A stretch of 20,459 nucleotides of DNA from CAVXFS01 sp049582805 (lineage in GTDB: Bacteria > Pseudomonadota > Gammaproteobacteria > Burkholderiales > Gallionellaceae): assembly GCA_049582805.1 (NCBI GenBank), contig JBAUUR010000107.1, positions 1 through 20,459 on the forward strand. Reading direction: 5' to 3'. Below, piece by piece: positions 10,041 to 19,549 of this stretch. The first letter of the stretch is position 1. Each line of letters begins with the position of its first letter. The position numbers and the translations under genes are program-made. A model generated the notes under the pieces. The model was not told the origin of the DNA. It worked only from the letters and a program-made list of their open reading frames with translations, and made no database searches.

Positions 10041-12731
10041 TCAGCGATCTCCAAACAGCTGCTGCCATAGTGTCGTCACCGGCCGGGTGTCGATCTCGCC
10101 CGCGTCGACGCGGCAGGGTGCCGAACTGTTCAGGCGCATCTTGTGTTGCAGCGTGCGCAGGGTGCGGTAGATGCCGCAGATTTCTTCTGCAAGTTGCGCA
10201 TCGATCAGTCCCAGTTTTCCGGCAAGCATGAGCAGGGCCAGGTTGCCGCTGTTGGCGGTTAGTTCCGGATGCGCGGCGGCATGCGCGAGGACCAGGAATT
10301 GCACGATGAATTCAATGTCCACCATGCCGCCCTGGTCATGCTTGATATCGAACAGGGCGCCGGGGTTCGGGTGGCCATCGTGCATCTTCTGGCGCATCGC
10401 GGCCACTTCTTTGCGCAATGTTGGCAGGTCGCGTTTCTGGCGCAGGACTTCGCTGCGGATCGCTTCGAACTTCTCGCCCACCTGCGCATCGCCTGCGCAA
10501 TAGCGCGTACGCGTCAACGCCTGATGCTCCCACACCCAGGCGTTATGCCACTGGTATTCCGCGAATGCTGCGATCGAGCTGACCAGCAGTCCGCTGGCGC
10601 CATTCGGGCGCAGGCGCAGATCGGTTTCATACAGGCGTCCGCCCGGTGTATAGCTGCCGAGCATGGTGTTGATCGATTTTGTCAGCCGCGCGTAGATTTC
10701 CGCCGCATCCGGGTGCGGGTCGTCGTACAGGAAGATCAGGTCAAGATCGGAAGCGTACCCCAGTTCGCGCCCGCCCAGTTTGCCATAGGCGATGATGGCG
10801 AAGAACGGCCGTTCCTGGTGTTTCTTGCGCGCTTCCTGCCAGCACAATTGCAGCACATGGCGCAGGATCAGGTCGGCCAGGTCGCTCAGATGGTCGCTCA
10901 GGATTTCCAGCGGCAGCAATCCCTGCAGATCCATCGCCAGCAAACGGAATGTCTGGCTGTGGCGGAATTGCAGCAATACATCCAGCTGGCGTTCGATGTC
11001 GTGCTGGTGATCCCGCAGCTGTTGCTGCAGCGTGGCATCGAGCGCGGCCCAGTCGGGCGCCTGATAGATTTCGCCTGCATCCAGCAGTTCATCGAGCAGG
11101 ATCGGATGCTGGATCAGGTAATCACAGGCCCATTCACTGGCACTCGCGATCTGCACCAGCCGCTGCAGCACTTGCGGATATTCGGTCAGGAAAGACAGGT
11201 AGGATGCCCGGCGGCTGATGCTTTCCAGAAACTTGAGCACGCGCGGCAAGGTCTGCGCGTGATATTCCGGCGCCGAGCAAAACGTGATGAATTGCGGCAC
11301 CAGCTGGTCGAAGCGCTGGCGGCTGGATTCGGGCAATTGCCGGTAGCGGACGCTGTCGCGGATGCCAATCAGACGTTCGGCCAAGCCGGAAGCGTCGCCA
11401 TACCCGAGCCGGGACAGGCCTTCGCGCAATTCCTGCGGCGGCAGGTTGTCATGCCACAGCGAGCTGTCCGTTGCCTTGCCCTGCTGCGTGCTGAAGATGC
11501 GTTCGAATTGCGTGCTGACCCGGGCGCGGTGGCTGTCCAGCTGTTGCTGCAGCGCCGGGTAATCCGCATAACCCATCGCTGCCGCCAGCAGTTCGCGGTC
11601 ACTGGCGTTTTGCGGAATGTCCTGGGTTTGCTGGTCTTCCAGATATTGCAGACGGTGTTCCAGGTTGCGCAGGAAGATGTACGCTTCGCTCAAGCCGTTG
11701 ACAATTTCCGGCGCAAGCTGGCCGTTCTCGCCCAGGCGTTGCAGCACCTGCAGCGTGGGACGGATGCGCAGTCTGGCGTCGCGCCCGCCGCGTATCAGCT
11801 GGAATACCTGCGCGATGAATTCGATCTCGCGGATGCCGCCCGGCCCGAGCTTGATGTTGTTGAGCCGGTCGCGCCGGTGCACTTCGCGGCGGATCTGTGC
11901 ATGCAGCTTGCGCATGGAGTCGAATGCGCCGAAGTCCAGGTATTTGCGGAACACGAACGGCTGCACAAGCTGCATGAGTTCCCCGCCGAACGGGGATTCC
12001 ACCGGGGAGATGACGTGCGCCTTGATCCAGGCATAGCGTTCCCATTCGCGTCCCTGTTCCGCCAGGTATTCTTCCAGCGCGGCGAAACTCATCGTCAGCG
12101 GCCCGCTGTCGCCGTAGGGCCGCAAGCGCATGTCCACGCGGAACACGTAGCCGTCCCCGGTCGGTTCGCTGATCATGCCGATCAGGCGGCGGCCCAGTTT
12201 GGAAAAGAATTCATGGTTGCTAATCGGACGCGCACCGTTCGTTGCGCCGTCTTCCGGGAAGACAAAGATCAGGTCTATGTCGGAAGAGACATTGAGCTCG
12301 CCGCCGCCCAGTTTGCCCATGCCGATCACCAGTAACTCCTGCGCCGCGCCGCCGGCGGCACCTGTCGGTATGCCGAATTGCCCTGTCAAAGATTGCATGA
12401 TGCAGGCTTGCGCGCGCCGCACGGCCAGCTCCGCCAGGGCAGTCATGGCAGCCATCACCTCATCCAGGGTCGCGAGGCCACCGAGGTCGCGCGTCAACAA
12501 TTTGAGCATGACGCGCTTGCGCAACAGGCGCAGCGCACGCGCCAGCGCGGGTTCGTCCGTGGCCGGCATGGCGTCGAGCCATGCAGCCATTTCCGCTGCG
12601 CTGCATGCATCGGAATAATTCGCGTTCAGCCACGGCAACAATCCGGCATCGCTGTCCAGCAGTTGTTGCGCATAGCGGCTGCCATCCAGGGCGCGGCGCA
12701 GGGCAGTGTCAAAATCGATGGCGATGTTCAT
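10041..12731 (-). CDS. glnE: Bifunctional glutamine synthetase adenylyltransferase/deadenylase
   Basis: Controls glutamine synthetase by adding and removing AMP on a tyrosine, in response to PII and glutamine. Two nucleotidyltransferase modules are clear: the N-terminal deadenylylase motif GMGKLGGGELNVSSDIDLIF (about 135-155) followed by RLRPYGDSGPL, and the C-terminal adenylylase motif AYGKLGGRELGYASDLDLIF (about 640-660) followed by DLRLRPNGASGLLVSS. The PII-responding region and GlnD_UR_UTase-like helices (RREVHRRDRLNNIKLGPGGIREIEF; HDQGGMVDIEFIVQF) are also present. Length 896 is slightly shorter than the E. coli protein but within the usual betaproteobacterial range. No strong ribosome-binding site was seen before ATG 12731. 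Divergent from yhdP. Confidence 0.96.
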   Translation of the reverse strand: MNIAIDFDTALRRALDGSRYAQQLLDSDAGLLPWLNANYSDACSAAEMAAWLDAMPATDEPALARALRLLRKRVMLKLLTRDLGGLATLDEVMAAMTALAELAVRRAQACIMQSLTGQFGIPTGAAGGAAQELLVIGMGKLGGGELNVSSDIDLIFVFPEDGATNGARPISNHEFFSKLGRRLIGMISEPTGDGYVFRVDMRLRPYGDSGPLTMSFAALEEYLAEQGREWERYAWIKAHVISPVESPFGGELMQLVQPFVFRKYLDFGAFDSMRKLHAQIRREVHRRDRLNNIKLGPGGIREIEFIAQVFQLIRGGRDARLRIRPTLQVLQRLGENGQLAPEIVNGLSEAYIFLRNLEHRLQYLEDQQTQDIPQNASDRELLAAAMGYADYPALQQQLDSHRARVSTQFERIFSTQQGKATDSSLWHDNLPPQELREGLSRLGYGDASGLAERLIGIRDSVRYRQLPESSRQRFDQLVPQFITFCSAPEYHAQTLPRVLKFLESISRRASYLSFLTEYPQVLQRLVQIASASEWACDYLIQHPILLDELLDAGEIYQAPDWAALDATLQQQLRDHQHDIERQLDVLLQFRHSQTFRLLAMDLQGLLPLEILSDHLSDLADLILRHVLQLCWQEARKKHQERPFFAIIAYGKLGGRELGYASDLDLIFLYDDPHPDAAEIYARLTKSINTMLGSYTPGGRLYETDLRLRPNGASGLLVSSIAAFAEYQWHNAWVWEHQALTRTRYCAGDAQVGEKFEAIRSEVLRQKRDLPTLRKEVAAMRQKMHDGHPNPGALFDIKHDQGGMVDIEFIVQFLVLAHAAAHPELTANSGNLALLMLAGKLGLIDAQLAEEICGIYRTLRTLQHKMRLNSSAPCRVDAGEIDTRPVTTLWQQLFGDR

Positions 12732-12906
12732 GCAAGGGGCTTCAGGTTAGAATGCTGGCCGATACGAATACACTGTTCCGGAAAGGGTGGCTGGCTACGG
12801 ACATATACGGATTGACACGGGAATTGCGGCTTTGCTGCACGTGAACTTTCAGGATAATCCGTGGCCGAATCACTGCAAGAAGGATTATATAACCTTGGTA
12901 GCATAA
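12732..12906. promoter_or_regulatory. Divergent glnE/yhdP intergenic region
   Basis: 175 bp that must hold both promoters. On the plus strand TTGACA lies at 12812-12817 but has no good -10 at the right distance, and GATAAT at 12853-12858 lacks a good -35. AAGGAT at about 12882-12887 is too far upstream to be the yhdP ribosome-binding site for ATG 12907. I cannot assign either promoter firmly. Confidence 0.35.
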
Positions 12907-15900
12907 ATGCTGAAAGCCTCCCTGCGCCTTACTTTGCGCAGTCTTAACCTGATGAGCCGTATCGCGCTGGCAGGCGCAACGCTGATCATCCTTCTAGTCG
13001 CCGGGTTGTTACTGTCGTTGCGTTATTGGGTGTTGCCCAATATCGAGCGTTACCACAACGACATCAGTTCCTCCGTCAGCAAGGCCATCGGACTGCCGGT
13101 TTCCATCGGTGCGATCGAAGCGGACTGGAGCGGATTGCTTCCGCACTTGCGCTTGACGGATGTGCGCGTCCTTGATGCGAGCCGGCAGGGACAGGTCACG
13201 CTGGCTTTGCACCATGTGGACGGGGTCGTGTCCTGGCTGACATTGGTGAGGGGAGAAGTGCGCCTGCACAGCCTGCAGCTGGATAAGCCGGACTTGCAGA
13301 TACGCCGCGATGCGCATGGCGTGCTGTATGTCGCCGGTATTCCCTTGTCCGGGCAGTCAGCCGATACCGGATTGATGGATTGGCTGCTGCATCAATCCAA
13401 CATCATGGTGCGCGACGCGCGCATCACCTGGGATGATGAACTGCGCGCCGCCCCGCCGTTGGTGTTCGACCAGCTCAACCTGAATATTGAAAACAGGTTT
13501 CGCCACCACCGGTTTGCCTTGCGCGCGCTGCCTCCGCCGGAATTGTCCGGGATGCTGGATGTGCGCGGTGATTTCAGCGGCAGGCATTTCAACGAACTGA
13601 ACTCATGGCAAGGACAGTTATATGGCCAACTCGAATATGCCGATGTGGGCGCATGGCGCACCTGGCTGAAGTTGCCGTCAGGGTTCAAGCATGGCAGGGG
13701 CGCGCTGCGCGGCTGGCTGGATGTGGCGCAAGGCAGGGTAAGCCAGGTGACAGCCGACCTGGCGCTGGCGGATGTGCAGGCACAGTTGGGGGCCGATTTG
13801 CCTCTGCTCAAATTGCGCACGCTGCGCGGCCGGGTGAACTGGAAGAAATCCGCTGCCGAGACCGAGGTCACGACCCGTAAGCTTGCCCTGATGATGAGCA
13901 ACGGGCTGAAGGTTCGTCCTACGGACTTTTTTCTGCGCTATGCCACGAATGCAGAGGGGAAGCAACCTTATGGCGAGATCCGGGCAAACAGCCTGGAGCT
14001 GGCTGATCTGGCTGATCTGACTGATTATTTGCCGCTGGAAAAAAACCTGAAACAGCAGCTGGCCGAATTTTCACCGCAAGGCGAGGTGTCCAATCTGCAT
14101 GCCAAGTGGCAAAGCGATGCCACGGAACACATGCACTATGAGGTCGATGCGCGATTCGACCGGTTATCGATGAAGCACACGGATAAATTGCCGGGCTTCA
14201 GCGGGCTGAGCGGCGAGGTGAGCGGGACTGACAGCGGCGGCAAGCTGACCCTGAGCAAACATGCCTTGACCGTGGACGCGCCGCAGTACATGCCGGAAGC
14301 ACTGGCTTTCGACGCGTTTAGCGGACGATCCAGCTGGCAGTCCACTCCCCGGGGGCTGGAGATCAAGTTCAGCGATGTTTCCGCGGCCAATGCCGATCTG
14401 GCCGGAACGGTGTCGGGCAGTTTCCTGTCCGTGCCCGGCACTCCCGGCGTGATAGAGCTGAATATCAGCCTCGCGCGTGCCGCCGTGCAGCATGCCGATC
14501 GCTACATCCCGCTGGATGCGCTGGACAAGCAGACGCATGACTGGCTGCGTTCTGCGCTGGTGGATGGGCAGGCGGACAATTTTCAACTGCAGTTGAAGGG
14601 GGACTTGAAGGATTTTCCGTTTCCGGAAAACAAGAAGGGCCTGTTCCGGATCCGGTCACACATCAAGGGATTGGTGCTGGAATACGACAAGTCCTGGCCG
14701 CGCATAGAAAATGGCATCGCCAATCTGGATATCCTGGGGACGCGGCTGGAGGTGAATGCGCCGGTCGCCATGACCATGGGGACTGCCCTGCAAAAAGTGG
14801 ATGTGGTCGTGGATGACCTGAACAGTCCGGACATGTTATTACAAATCCGCGGCGAAGCTGCGGGGGAAACCGAGCGCAGTCTGGAATTCATCCGGAATAG
14901 CCCGGTGCGCGGTTACATCGATGGCGTTACCGACGGTGCGCATGCGCAAGGCAATGGGAACCTGTATCTGTCAGTGGATGTTCCGCTGCGCGGCAGCAAG
15001 GCGGTCAAGGTTAAAGGCCGCTACAGCTTCACCGACAATGAGTTGAACCTGGGTGATGGTATACCGGTCTTGTACAAGATGAATGGTGACCTGTCATTCA
15101 CGGAATCCTCGTTTAATATGCTCAACGCCAAAGCCCAGATACTTGGCGGTCCCGCAACGATATCGGTGCAAAGCGGGAAAGACGGCCTGATCCAGGCAAG
15201 GTTGAGTGGCAGGACAGACATCGATGCGTTGCGGCAAAACATATCCGATCCCCTGCTGGAATATCTGCATGGCGGCAGCGATTGGCAGGCGGAGGTCAAG
15301 ACGCAGAAGAAGCTGACCGATGTTCTGGTTACTTCGGATCTCGTCGGCCTGGCTTGCGACATGCCGGTCCCGTTCAACAAGGAAGCGGAGGAAGTCATTC
15401 CGCTGCGTTTTGAACTGCGGAGCGTGATGCCGCAGCAGGATGTGGTCGTCGTGCAATATGGCAAGCTGGCTGGCGTGAAACTATTTCGCCGCAAGCAGGC
15501 AGACGAGTGGGTGATTAAACGCGGTTCGGTGAATTTTGGCGGCCTCGGCAAGTGGCCAAATCACGATGGCGTATGGTTTACCGGCATCCTGCCGGAAATG
15601 GCGCTGGGTGGGTGGGGCATGCTGGCGGGCTCTTCCGGGAAAGCGCTGCCGTTCAACATAGCGGGAGCGAACCTGTTGATTCAAAACCTGGATGCTTATG
15701 GACACAGTATAACCGGCTTGCGCGTGAACATGCTCAATCAGGCCGGGGTCTATGTCGCGCAACTGGCGTCCAGGGAAGTCAACGGTGAAGTGAGCTGGGA
15801 TTCACAGGGCAAGGGCAAGCTGACGGCGCGCTTGAAGAACCTCATTTTGGGTGAAAAGGACAGCAATAGGAAGCACGTCAGCGAACATAAACCTGCCGCA

Positions 15901-16725
15901 GCCGCCACTGCCACCAACCCGGATTTTCCGGCGCTGGACATCACCGTGGATGACCTGACCTGGAAAGACAAGCAACTCGGCAAGATGGAACTGATGGCAA
16001 AACACAAGGGTGCTGACTGGCTGGTCGATCGCATGCTGATCACCAATCCGGATGGCGTGCTGACAGTGGACGGCAAATGGAGCATGGAGGGCGGCCAAGC
16101 CAGGACACAGGCCAATATGAAACTGGAAATCAGTGATGCCGGAGCAATACTTTCGCGTTCCGGCTACCCGAACAGTGTTAAGCAAGGCAACGGAAAACTC
16201 GAGGCCGAGTTCGCGTGGCCCGGCGGTCCGGAGGATTTCGATTACGCCGCGCTGGACGGCACGCTCAAGCTGGATGCGGCGCATGGCCAGTTCCTGAAAA
16301 TCGAGCCGGGTATCGGCAAACTGCTGGGGATTCTGAGCCTGCAAGCCTTGCCCCGGCACATCACACTGGACTTCACCGATGTGTTCAGCAACGGGTTCGC
16401 GTTCGACAACATCAACGGCACGGCACAGATCAAACAGGGCGTGATGACCACCGATGATTTCCGGATCGATGGTTCCTCGGCAAAGGTGACCATGAAAGGA
16501 CAAGTGGACCTGGGACACGAAACACAGGATCTGCGCATCCGCATCCTGCCGACGGTGGGCAACAGTATCTCGCTCATCGGCGCACTGGCGATCAGCCCGA
16601 TTACCGGCATCGGTGCCTTCATTATCAACAAAATTCTGCGTGAACCGCTCGATAAGTTGGCATCATTTGAATACAATGTAACGGGTACCTGGGCTGACCC
16701 GAATGTCGTCAAAGTCAATAAGTGA
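12907..16725 (+). CDS. yhdP: YhdP family AsmA-like envelope protein
   Basis: Giant single-pass inner-membrane protein of the YhdP/TIGR02099 family. In E. coli YhdP, TamB and YdbH together carry phospholipids to the outer membrane. At 1272 residues it is the normal length. One N-terminal membrane segment (about 19-44, ALAGATLIILLVAGLLLSLR) is followed by a large periplasmic region of repeating beta-strand AsmA/DUF3971-like sequence, and the characteristic C-terminal part (GPEDFDYAALDGTLKLDAAHG, GIGKLLGILSLQALPRHITL, IDGSSAKVTMKGQVDL, NSISLIGALAISPITGIG, FIINKILREPLDKLASFEYN). The start at 12907 has only a weak upstream GGTAG; M16 is an alternative. It leads a three-gene set with the amidase and tldD. 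Confidence 0.93.
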   Translation: MLKASLRLTLRSLNLMSRIALAGATLIILLVAGLLLSLRYWVLPNIERYHNDISSSVSKAIGLPVSIGAIEADWSGLLPHLRLTDVRVLDASRQGQVTLALHHVDGVVSWLTLVRGEVRLHSLQLDKPDLQIRRDAHGVLYVAGIPLSGQSADTGLMDWLLHQSNIMVRDARITWDDELRAAPPLVFDQLNLNIENRFRHHRFALRALPPPELSGMLDVRGDFSGRHFNELNSWQGQLYGQLEYADVGAWRTWLKLPSGFKHGRGALRGWLDVAQGRVSQVTADLALADVQAQLGADLPLLKLRTLRGRVNWKKSAAETEVTTRKLALMMSNGLKVRPTDFFLRYATNAEGKQPYGEIRANSLELADLADLTDYLPLEKNLKQQLAEFSPQGEVSNLHAKWQSDATEHMHYEVDARFDRLSMKHTDKLPGFSGLSGEVSGTDSGGKLTLSKHALTVDAPQYMPEALAFDAFSGRSSWQSTPRGLEIKFSDVSAANADLAGTVSGSFLSVPGTPGVIELNISLARAAVQHADRYIPLDALDKQTHDWLRSALVDGQADNFQLQLKGDLKDFPFPENKKGLFRIRSHIKGLVLEYDKSWPRIENGIANLDILGTRLEVNAPVAMTMGTALQKVDVVVDDLNSPDMLLQIRGEAAGETERSLEFIRNSPVRGYIDGVTDGAHAQGNGNLYLSVDVPLRGSKAVKVKGRYSFTDNELNLGDGIPVLYKMNGDLSFTESSFNMLNAKAQILGGPATISVQSGKDGLIQARLSGRTDIDALRQNISDPLLEYLHGGSDWQAEVKTQKKLTDVLVTSDLVGLACDMPVPFNKEAEEVIPLRFELRSVMPQQDVVVVQYGKLAGVKLFRRKQADEWVIKRGSVNFGGLGKWPNHDGVWFTGILPEMALGGWGMLAGSSGKALPFNIAGANLLIQNLDAYGHSITGLRVNMLNQAGVYVAQLASREVNGEVSWDSQGKGKLTARLKNLILGEKDSNRKHVSEHKPAAAATATNPDFPALDITVDDLTWKDKQLGKMELMAKHKGADWLVDRMLITNPDGVLTVDGKWSMEGGQARTQANMKLEISDAGAILSRSGYPNSVKQGNGKLEAEFAWPGGPEDFDYAALDGTLKLDAAHGQFLKIEPGIGKLLGILSLQALPRHITLDFTDVFSNGFAFDNINGTAQIKQGVMTTDDFRIDGSSAKVTMKGQVDLGHETQDLRIRILPTVGNSISLIGALAISPITGIGAFIINKILREPLDKLASFEYNVTGTWADPNVVKVNK

Positions 16726-16764
16726 TCAAGTGCAGCAAGCAGTGTTCGATAGAGAAAGCGAAAA

Positions 16765-17619
16765 ATGTCAGAAGCAGATTCAACTGGGAGACCCGATTCC
16801 GCACCTGCCGGAATCTTCAAGGTCGCCGCCGTGCAGATGGCCTCCGGCACCAACGTCGCGGGGAATCTGAGCGAAGCCAGGCGCCTTATCGAAAGGGCGG
16901 CGGATATGGGCGCGCGCCTGGTCGTGCTGCCGGAATATTTCCCCATCATGGGTCTGAACGAAATGGATAAGGTGGCCGTGCGCGAACAACCGGGCAGCGG
17001 CATGATCCAGGATTTTCTGCGCGAGATGGCGCTCAAGCACAAGATCTGGCTGGTCGGCGGTTCCATGCCGCTGGCAGCCAGCGTGCCGGAAAAGGTGCTC
17101 AACTCCTGCCTGGTGTTCGACGATAAGGGTGAGCAGGTGGCGCGTTACGACAAGATACATTTGTTCAACCTGAATCTCGGTAATGAGCACTATCATGAAG
17201 CGCGCACCATAGAGGCGGGGAATGCGGTGGTGGTGCTGGATAGCCCGTTTGGCCGCATCGGGCTGTCAATTTGCTATGACTTGCGCTTCCCCGAACTGTT
17301 TCGCGCGATGAAGGACGTGGACATCATCGTGCTGCCCGCCGCCTTTACCGAGACCACCGGCAAGATGCACTGGGAGCCGCTGGTGCGCGCCCGCGCCATC
17401 GAGAATCTGGCTTATGTGATTGCCGCCGCGCAGGGCGGTTACCACGTGAGTGGCCGCGAGACGCATGGCCACAGCATGATAGTCGACCCGTGGGGGCGCG
17501 TGCTGGACCGGTTGAATCGCGGCTCCGGCGTGGTGATCGCCGAAGTGAATCCAGGCTATCAAGCCAGCCTGCGCGCCAGTTTGCCGGCGCTGTCGCACCG
17601 CACGTTGTTTACCTGTTGA
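16765..17619 (+). CDS. Carbon-nitrogen hydrolase, Nit family (deaminated-glutathione amidase-like)
   Basis: Nitrilase-superfamily amidase with the full catalytic triad: E57 in VVLPEYF, K130 in YDKIHLF and C170 in SICYDLRFPE. The second conserved glutamate region appears as MHWEPLVRARAIENLAYV. The Nit1/Nit2 branch hydrolyses omega-amides such as deaminated glutathione, a metabolite-repair job; this is the best guess from motif context (FPE after the Cys, GRETHGHSMIVDPWG), but the substrate is not proven. The N-terminus has about 17 extra residues before FKVAAVQM, so a later start is possible; GAGAAAG lies upstream of ATG 16765. 39 bp after yhdP and 33 bp before tldD, probably one operon. Confidence 0.9.
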   Translation: MSEADSTGRPDSAPAGIFKVAAVQMASGTNVAGNLSEARRLIERAADMGARLVVLPEYFPIMGLNEMDKVAVREQPGSGMIQDFLREMALKHKIWLVGGSMPLAASVPEKVLNSCLVFDDKGEQVARYDKIHLFNLNLGNEHYHEARTIEAGNAVVVLDSPFGRIGLSICYDLRFPELFRAMKDVDIIVLPAAFTETTGKMHWEPLVRARAIENLAYVIAAAQGGYHVSGRETHGHSMIVDPWGRVLDRLNRGSGVVIAEVNPGYQASLRASLPALSHRTLFTC

Positions 17620-17652
17620 ACCGTAAAAAACCCTTTATTCAGAAGCCAAGCC

Positions 17653-19095
17653 ATGCAAAAAGATTCACTGTTTTCCCTCGCGCAACAATCCCTGCTTGCG
17701 CCGCACGCGCTGGATACGAGCCATCTGCAACAGGTGTTCGGCCAGATGCTGGCGCACCACGTGGATTATGCCGACCTGTATTTCCAGTATAGCCGCGCCG
17801 AAAGCTGGTCGCTGGAAGAGGGTATCGTCAAATCCGGCAGCTTTGGCATAGACCAAGGGGTGGGCGTGCGTGCGGTGAGCGGCGACAAGACCGCTTTCGC
17901 CTATTCCGACGACATCAGCCTGGCCGCGCTGGAGAGCGCAGCCCGCGCCACCCGCGCCATCGCGCGGCAAGGCGGGACCCAGCAGGTGCCGATGCTGCAT
18001 CCCGGCAGGAGCAGGAACCTTTATTTGCCGCATGATCCCATTGTCAGCCTCGATGCGGCGCACAAGGTCGCGCTGCTGGAACGGCTGGAGCGCCATGCGC
18101 GTTCGCTTGATGTGCGCGTCACCCAGGTGATGGCCAGTCTCGCGGGCGAATATGATGTGGTGCTGGTGGCGCGCAGCGACGGCCTGATGAATGCCGACAT
18201 CCGTCCGCTGGTGCGCCTGTCGCTGCAAGTGATCGTCGAGGGCAACGGCAGACGCGAACAAGGCTCTGCCGGCGGCGGCGGGCGCTTCGACTACGCCTAT
18301 TTTACCGACGACGTATTGCGCGACTATGCGGAGAAAGCAGTACACCAGGCCGTCATCAACCTCGATGCCAAGCCGGCGCCGGCAGGCAACATGACCGTGG
18401 TGCTCGGCGCCGGCTGGCCCGGCATCCTGCTGCATGAAGCGGTCGGGCACGGGCTGGAAGGCGATTTCAACCGCAAGGGCAGCTCCGCGTTCTCCGGGCG
18501 CGTCGGCGAGCGCGTCGCGGCTCCCGGCGTCACCGTGGTGGACGACGGCACCATTGTCAACCGGCGCGGCTCGCTCAACATGGATGACGAAGGCAATCCG
18601 ACGCAGCGCACGGTGCTGATCGAGAACGGCATCCTGCGCGGCTATCTGCAGGACACGCTGAATGCGCGGCTGATGAATGTGCCGGTGACCGGCAACGCGC
18701 GGCGCGAATCGTTCGCGCACCTGCCGATGCCGCGCATGACCAACACCATGATGCTGAACGGCGACAAGACACCGGAAGAGATCATTGCCTCGGTCAAGCA
18801 CGGCCTGTATGCCGCCAACTTCGGCGGCGGGCAGGTGGACATCACCAGCGGAAAATTCGTGTTCTCCACCACCGAAGCCTACCTGATCGAGGACGGCAAA
18901 ATCACCACCCCGGTGAAAGGCGCCACGCTGATCGGCAACGGCCCCGAAGCGCTGATGCGCGTCAGCATGATAGGCAACGACCTGGCGCTCGATCCCGGCG
19001 TCGGCACCTGCGGCAAGGAAGGCCAAAGCGTGCCGGTCGGCGTAGGACAACCGACGGTGCGCATCGATGGGCTGACGGTGGGCGGGACGGCGTAA
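17653..19095 (+). CDS. tldD: Metalloprotease subunit TldD
   Basis: Zinc metallopeptidase that, as a TldD-TldE (PmbA) heterodimer, cuts unfolded peptides; known for microcin B17 maturation and CcdA turnover. The zinc motif HEAVGHGLEGD is intact (H261, E262, H266). Other family landmarks: YADLYFQYSRAESWSLEEGIVK near the N-terminus, GVGVRAVSG, GRRE.GSAGGGGR, DDGT...RGSLNMDDEGNPTQ, ENGILRGYLQD, RMTNTMM, and the C-terminal metal region DPGVGTCGKEGQSVPVGVGQP. Length 480 is standard. tldE is not in the window; the partner is often encoded elsewhere. No strong ribosome-binding site before ATG 17653. Confidence 0.96.
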   Translation: MQKDSLFSLAQQSLLAPHALDTSHLQQVFGQMLAHHVDYADLYFQYSRAESWSLEEGIVKSGSFGIDQGVGVRAVSGDKTAFAYSDDISLAALESAARATRAIARQGGTQQVPMLHPGRSRNLYLPHDPIVSLDAAHKVALLERLERHARSLDVRVTQVMASLAGEYDVVLVARSDGLMNADIRPLVRLSLQVIVEGNGRREQGSAGGGGRFDYAYFTDDVLRDYAEKAVHQAVINLDAKPAPAGNMTVVLGAGWPGILLHEAVGHGLEGDFNRKGSSAFSGRVGERVAAPGVTVVDDGTIVNRRGSLNMDDEGNPTQRTVLIENGILRGYLQDTLNARLMNVPVTGNARRESFAHLPMPRMTNTMMLNGDKTPEEIIASVKHGLYAANFGGGQVDITSGKFVFSTTEAYLIEDGKITTPVKGATLIGNGPEALMRVSMIGNDLALDPGVGTCGKEGQSVPVGVGQPTVRIDGLTVGGTA

Positions 19096-19549
19096 CAACG
19101 CGGGGTGGGCACGCTAGAGGCTAGCGTTGCATAGCCACGCGCACGGTTCCGGCAAATTCAATCACTGCTTTGTCCATTGCGGACTTGAGTCATGCGCAAA
19201 TATCCTTTATCCGCTAGCGGGTGATCGGAATAAATTGGTGCGAGTGCAAAGTTTCAACGACCGCTTTGGGAGGCAGTCAGCACGAGCGATGGGCAGCGCG
19301 GTGCCAAGCGCGGAAATGCAACTGTCGTTCATGTTGAAGCGTCGCAAGACATTAGAGATTGTTGCACACCAGCATGTTGCGTCGTTATCGATCCGGAATG
19401 GCATCAACTCGCTGAATGGGGATACAGTGCCATAGACGCTGCGTATTTCGGCGAGAATTTTTGCCTTGGCAGGGTCATGCCTTTTTGTTTATAATTATCG
19501 CCAAAGATTTATATAACATTTTAAAGGGAAGTACTAAAGGGAGAAAATA
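19096..19549. other. 454-bp region without a convincing gene, between tldD and the IPTL-CTERM gene
   Basis: A short hairpin, ACGCTAG (19111-19117), AGG loop, CTAGCGT (19121-19127), lies 15 bp past the tldD stop. It has no T-run, so it is at best a weak terminator. Open frames here (for example 19127-19435 plus and 19207-19407 minus) have no recognisable protein features or ribosome-binding sites. The composition becomes A+T-rich towards 19440-19549, which holds the promoter of the next gene. The middle part may be decayed accessory DNA. Confidence 0.5.
19466..19495 (+). promoter_or_regulatory. Sigma70 promoter for the IPTL-CTERM gene
   Basis: TTGGCA (19466-19471) and a consensus TATAAT (19490-19495) are separated by 18 bp. 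Transcription would start near 19502, giving a leader of about 48 bases that ends in AAAGGGAG (19536-19543), a good ribosome-binding site 6 bases before ATG 19550. This is the clearest promoter in the window. Confidence 0.7.

Noticed and set aside
10269..12335. 688-codon open frame on the plus strand opposite glnE
   Set aside because: Antisense shadow of glnE, composed of Q/A/H/R-rich sequence without domains.
17665..19098. 477-codon open frame on the minus strand opposite tldD
   Set aside because: Covers almost exactly tldD in antisense; no domain or start signal.
19127..19435. 102-codon plus-strand gene
   Set aside because: No ribosome-binding site, no domain or secretion features, and composition unlike neighbouring genes; treated as non-coding or decayed.
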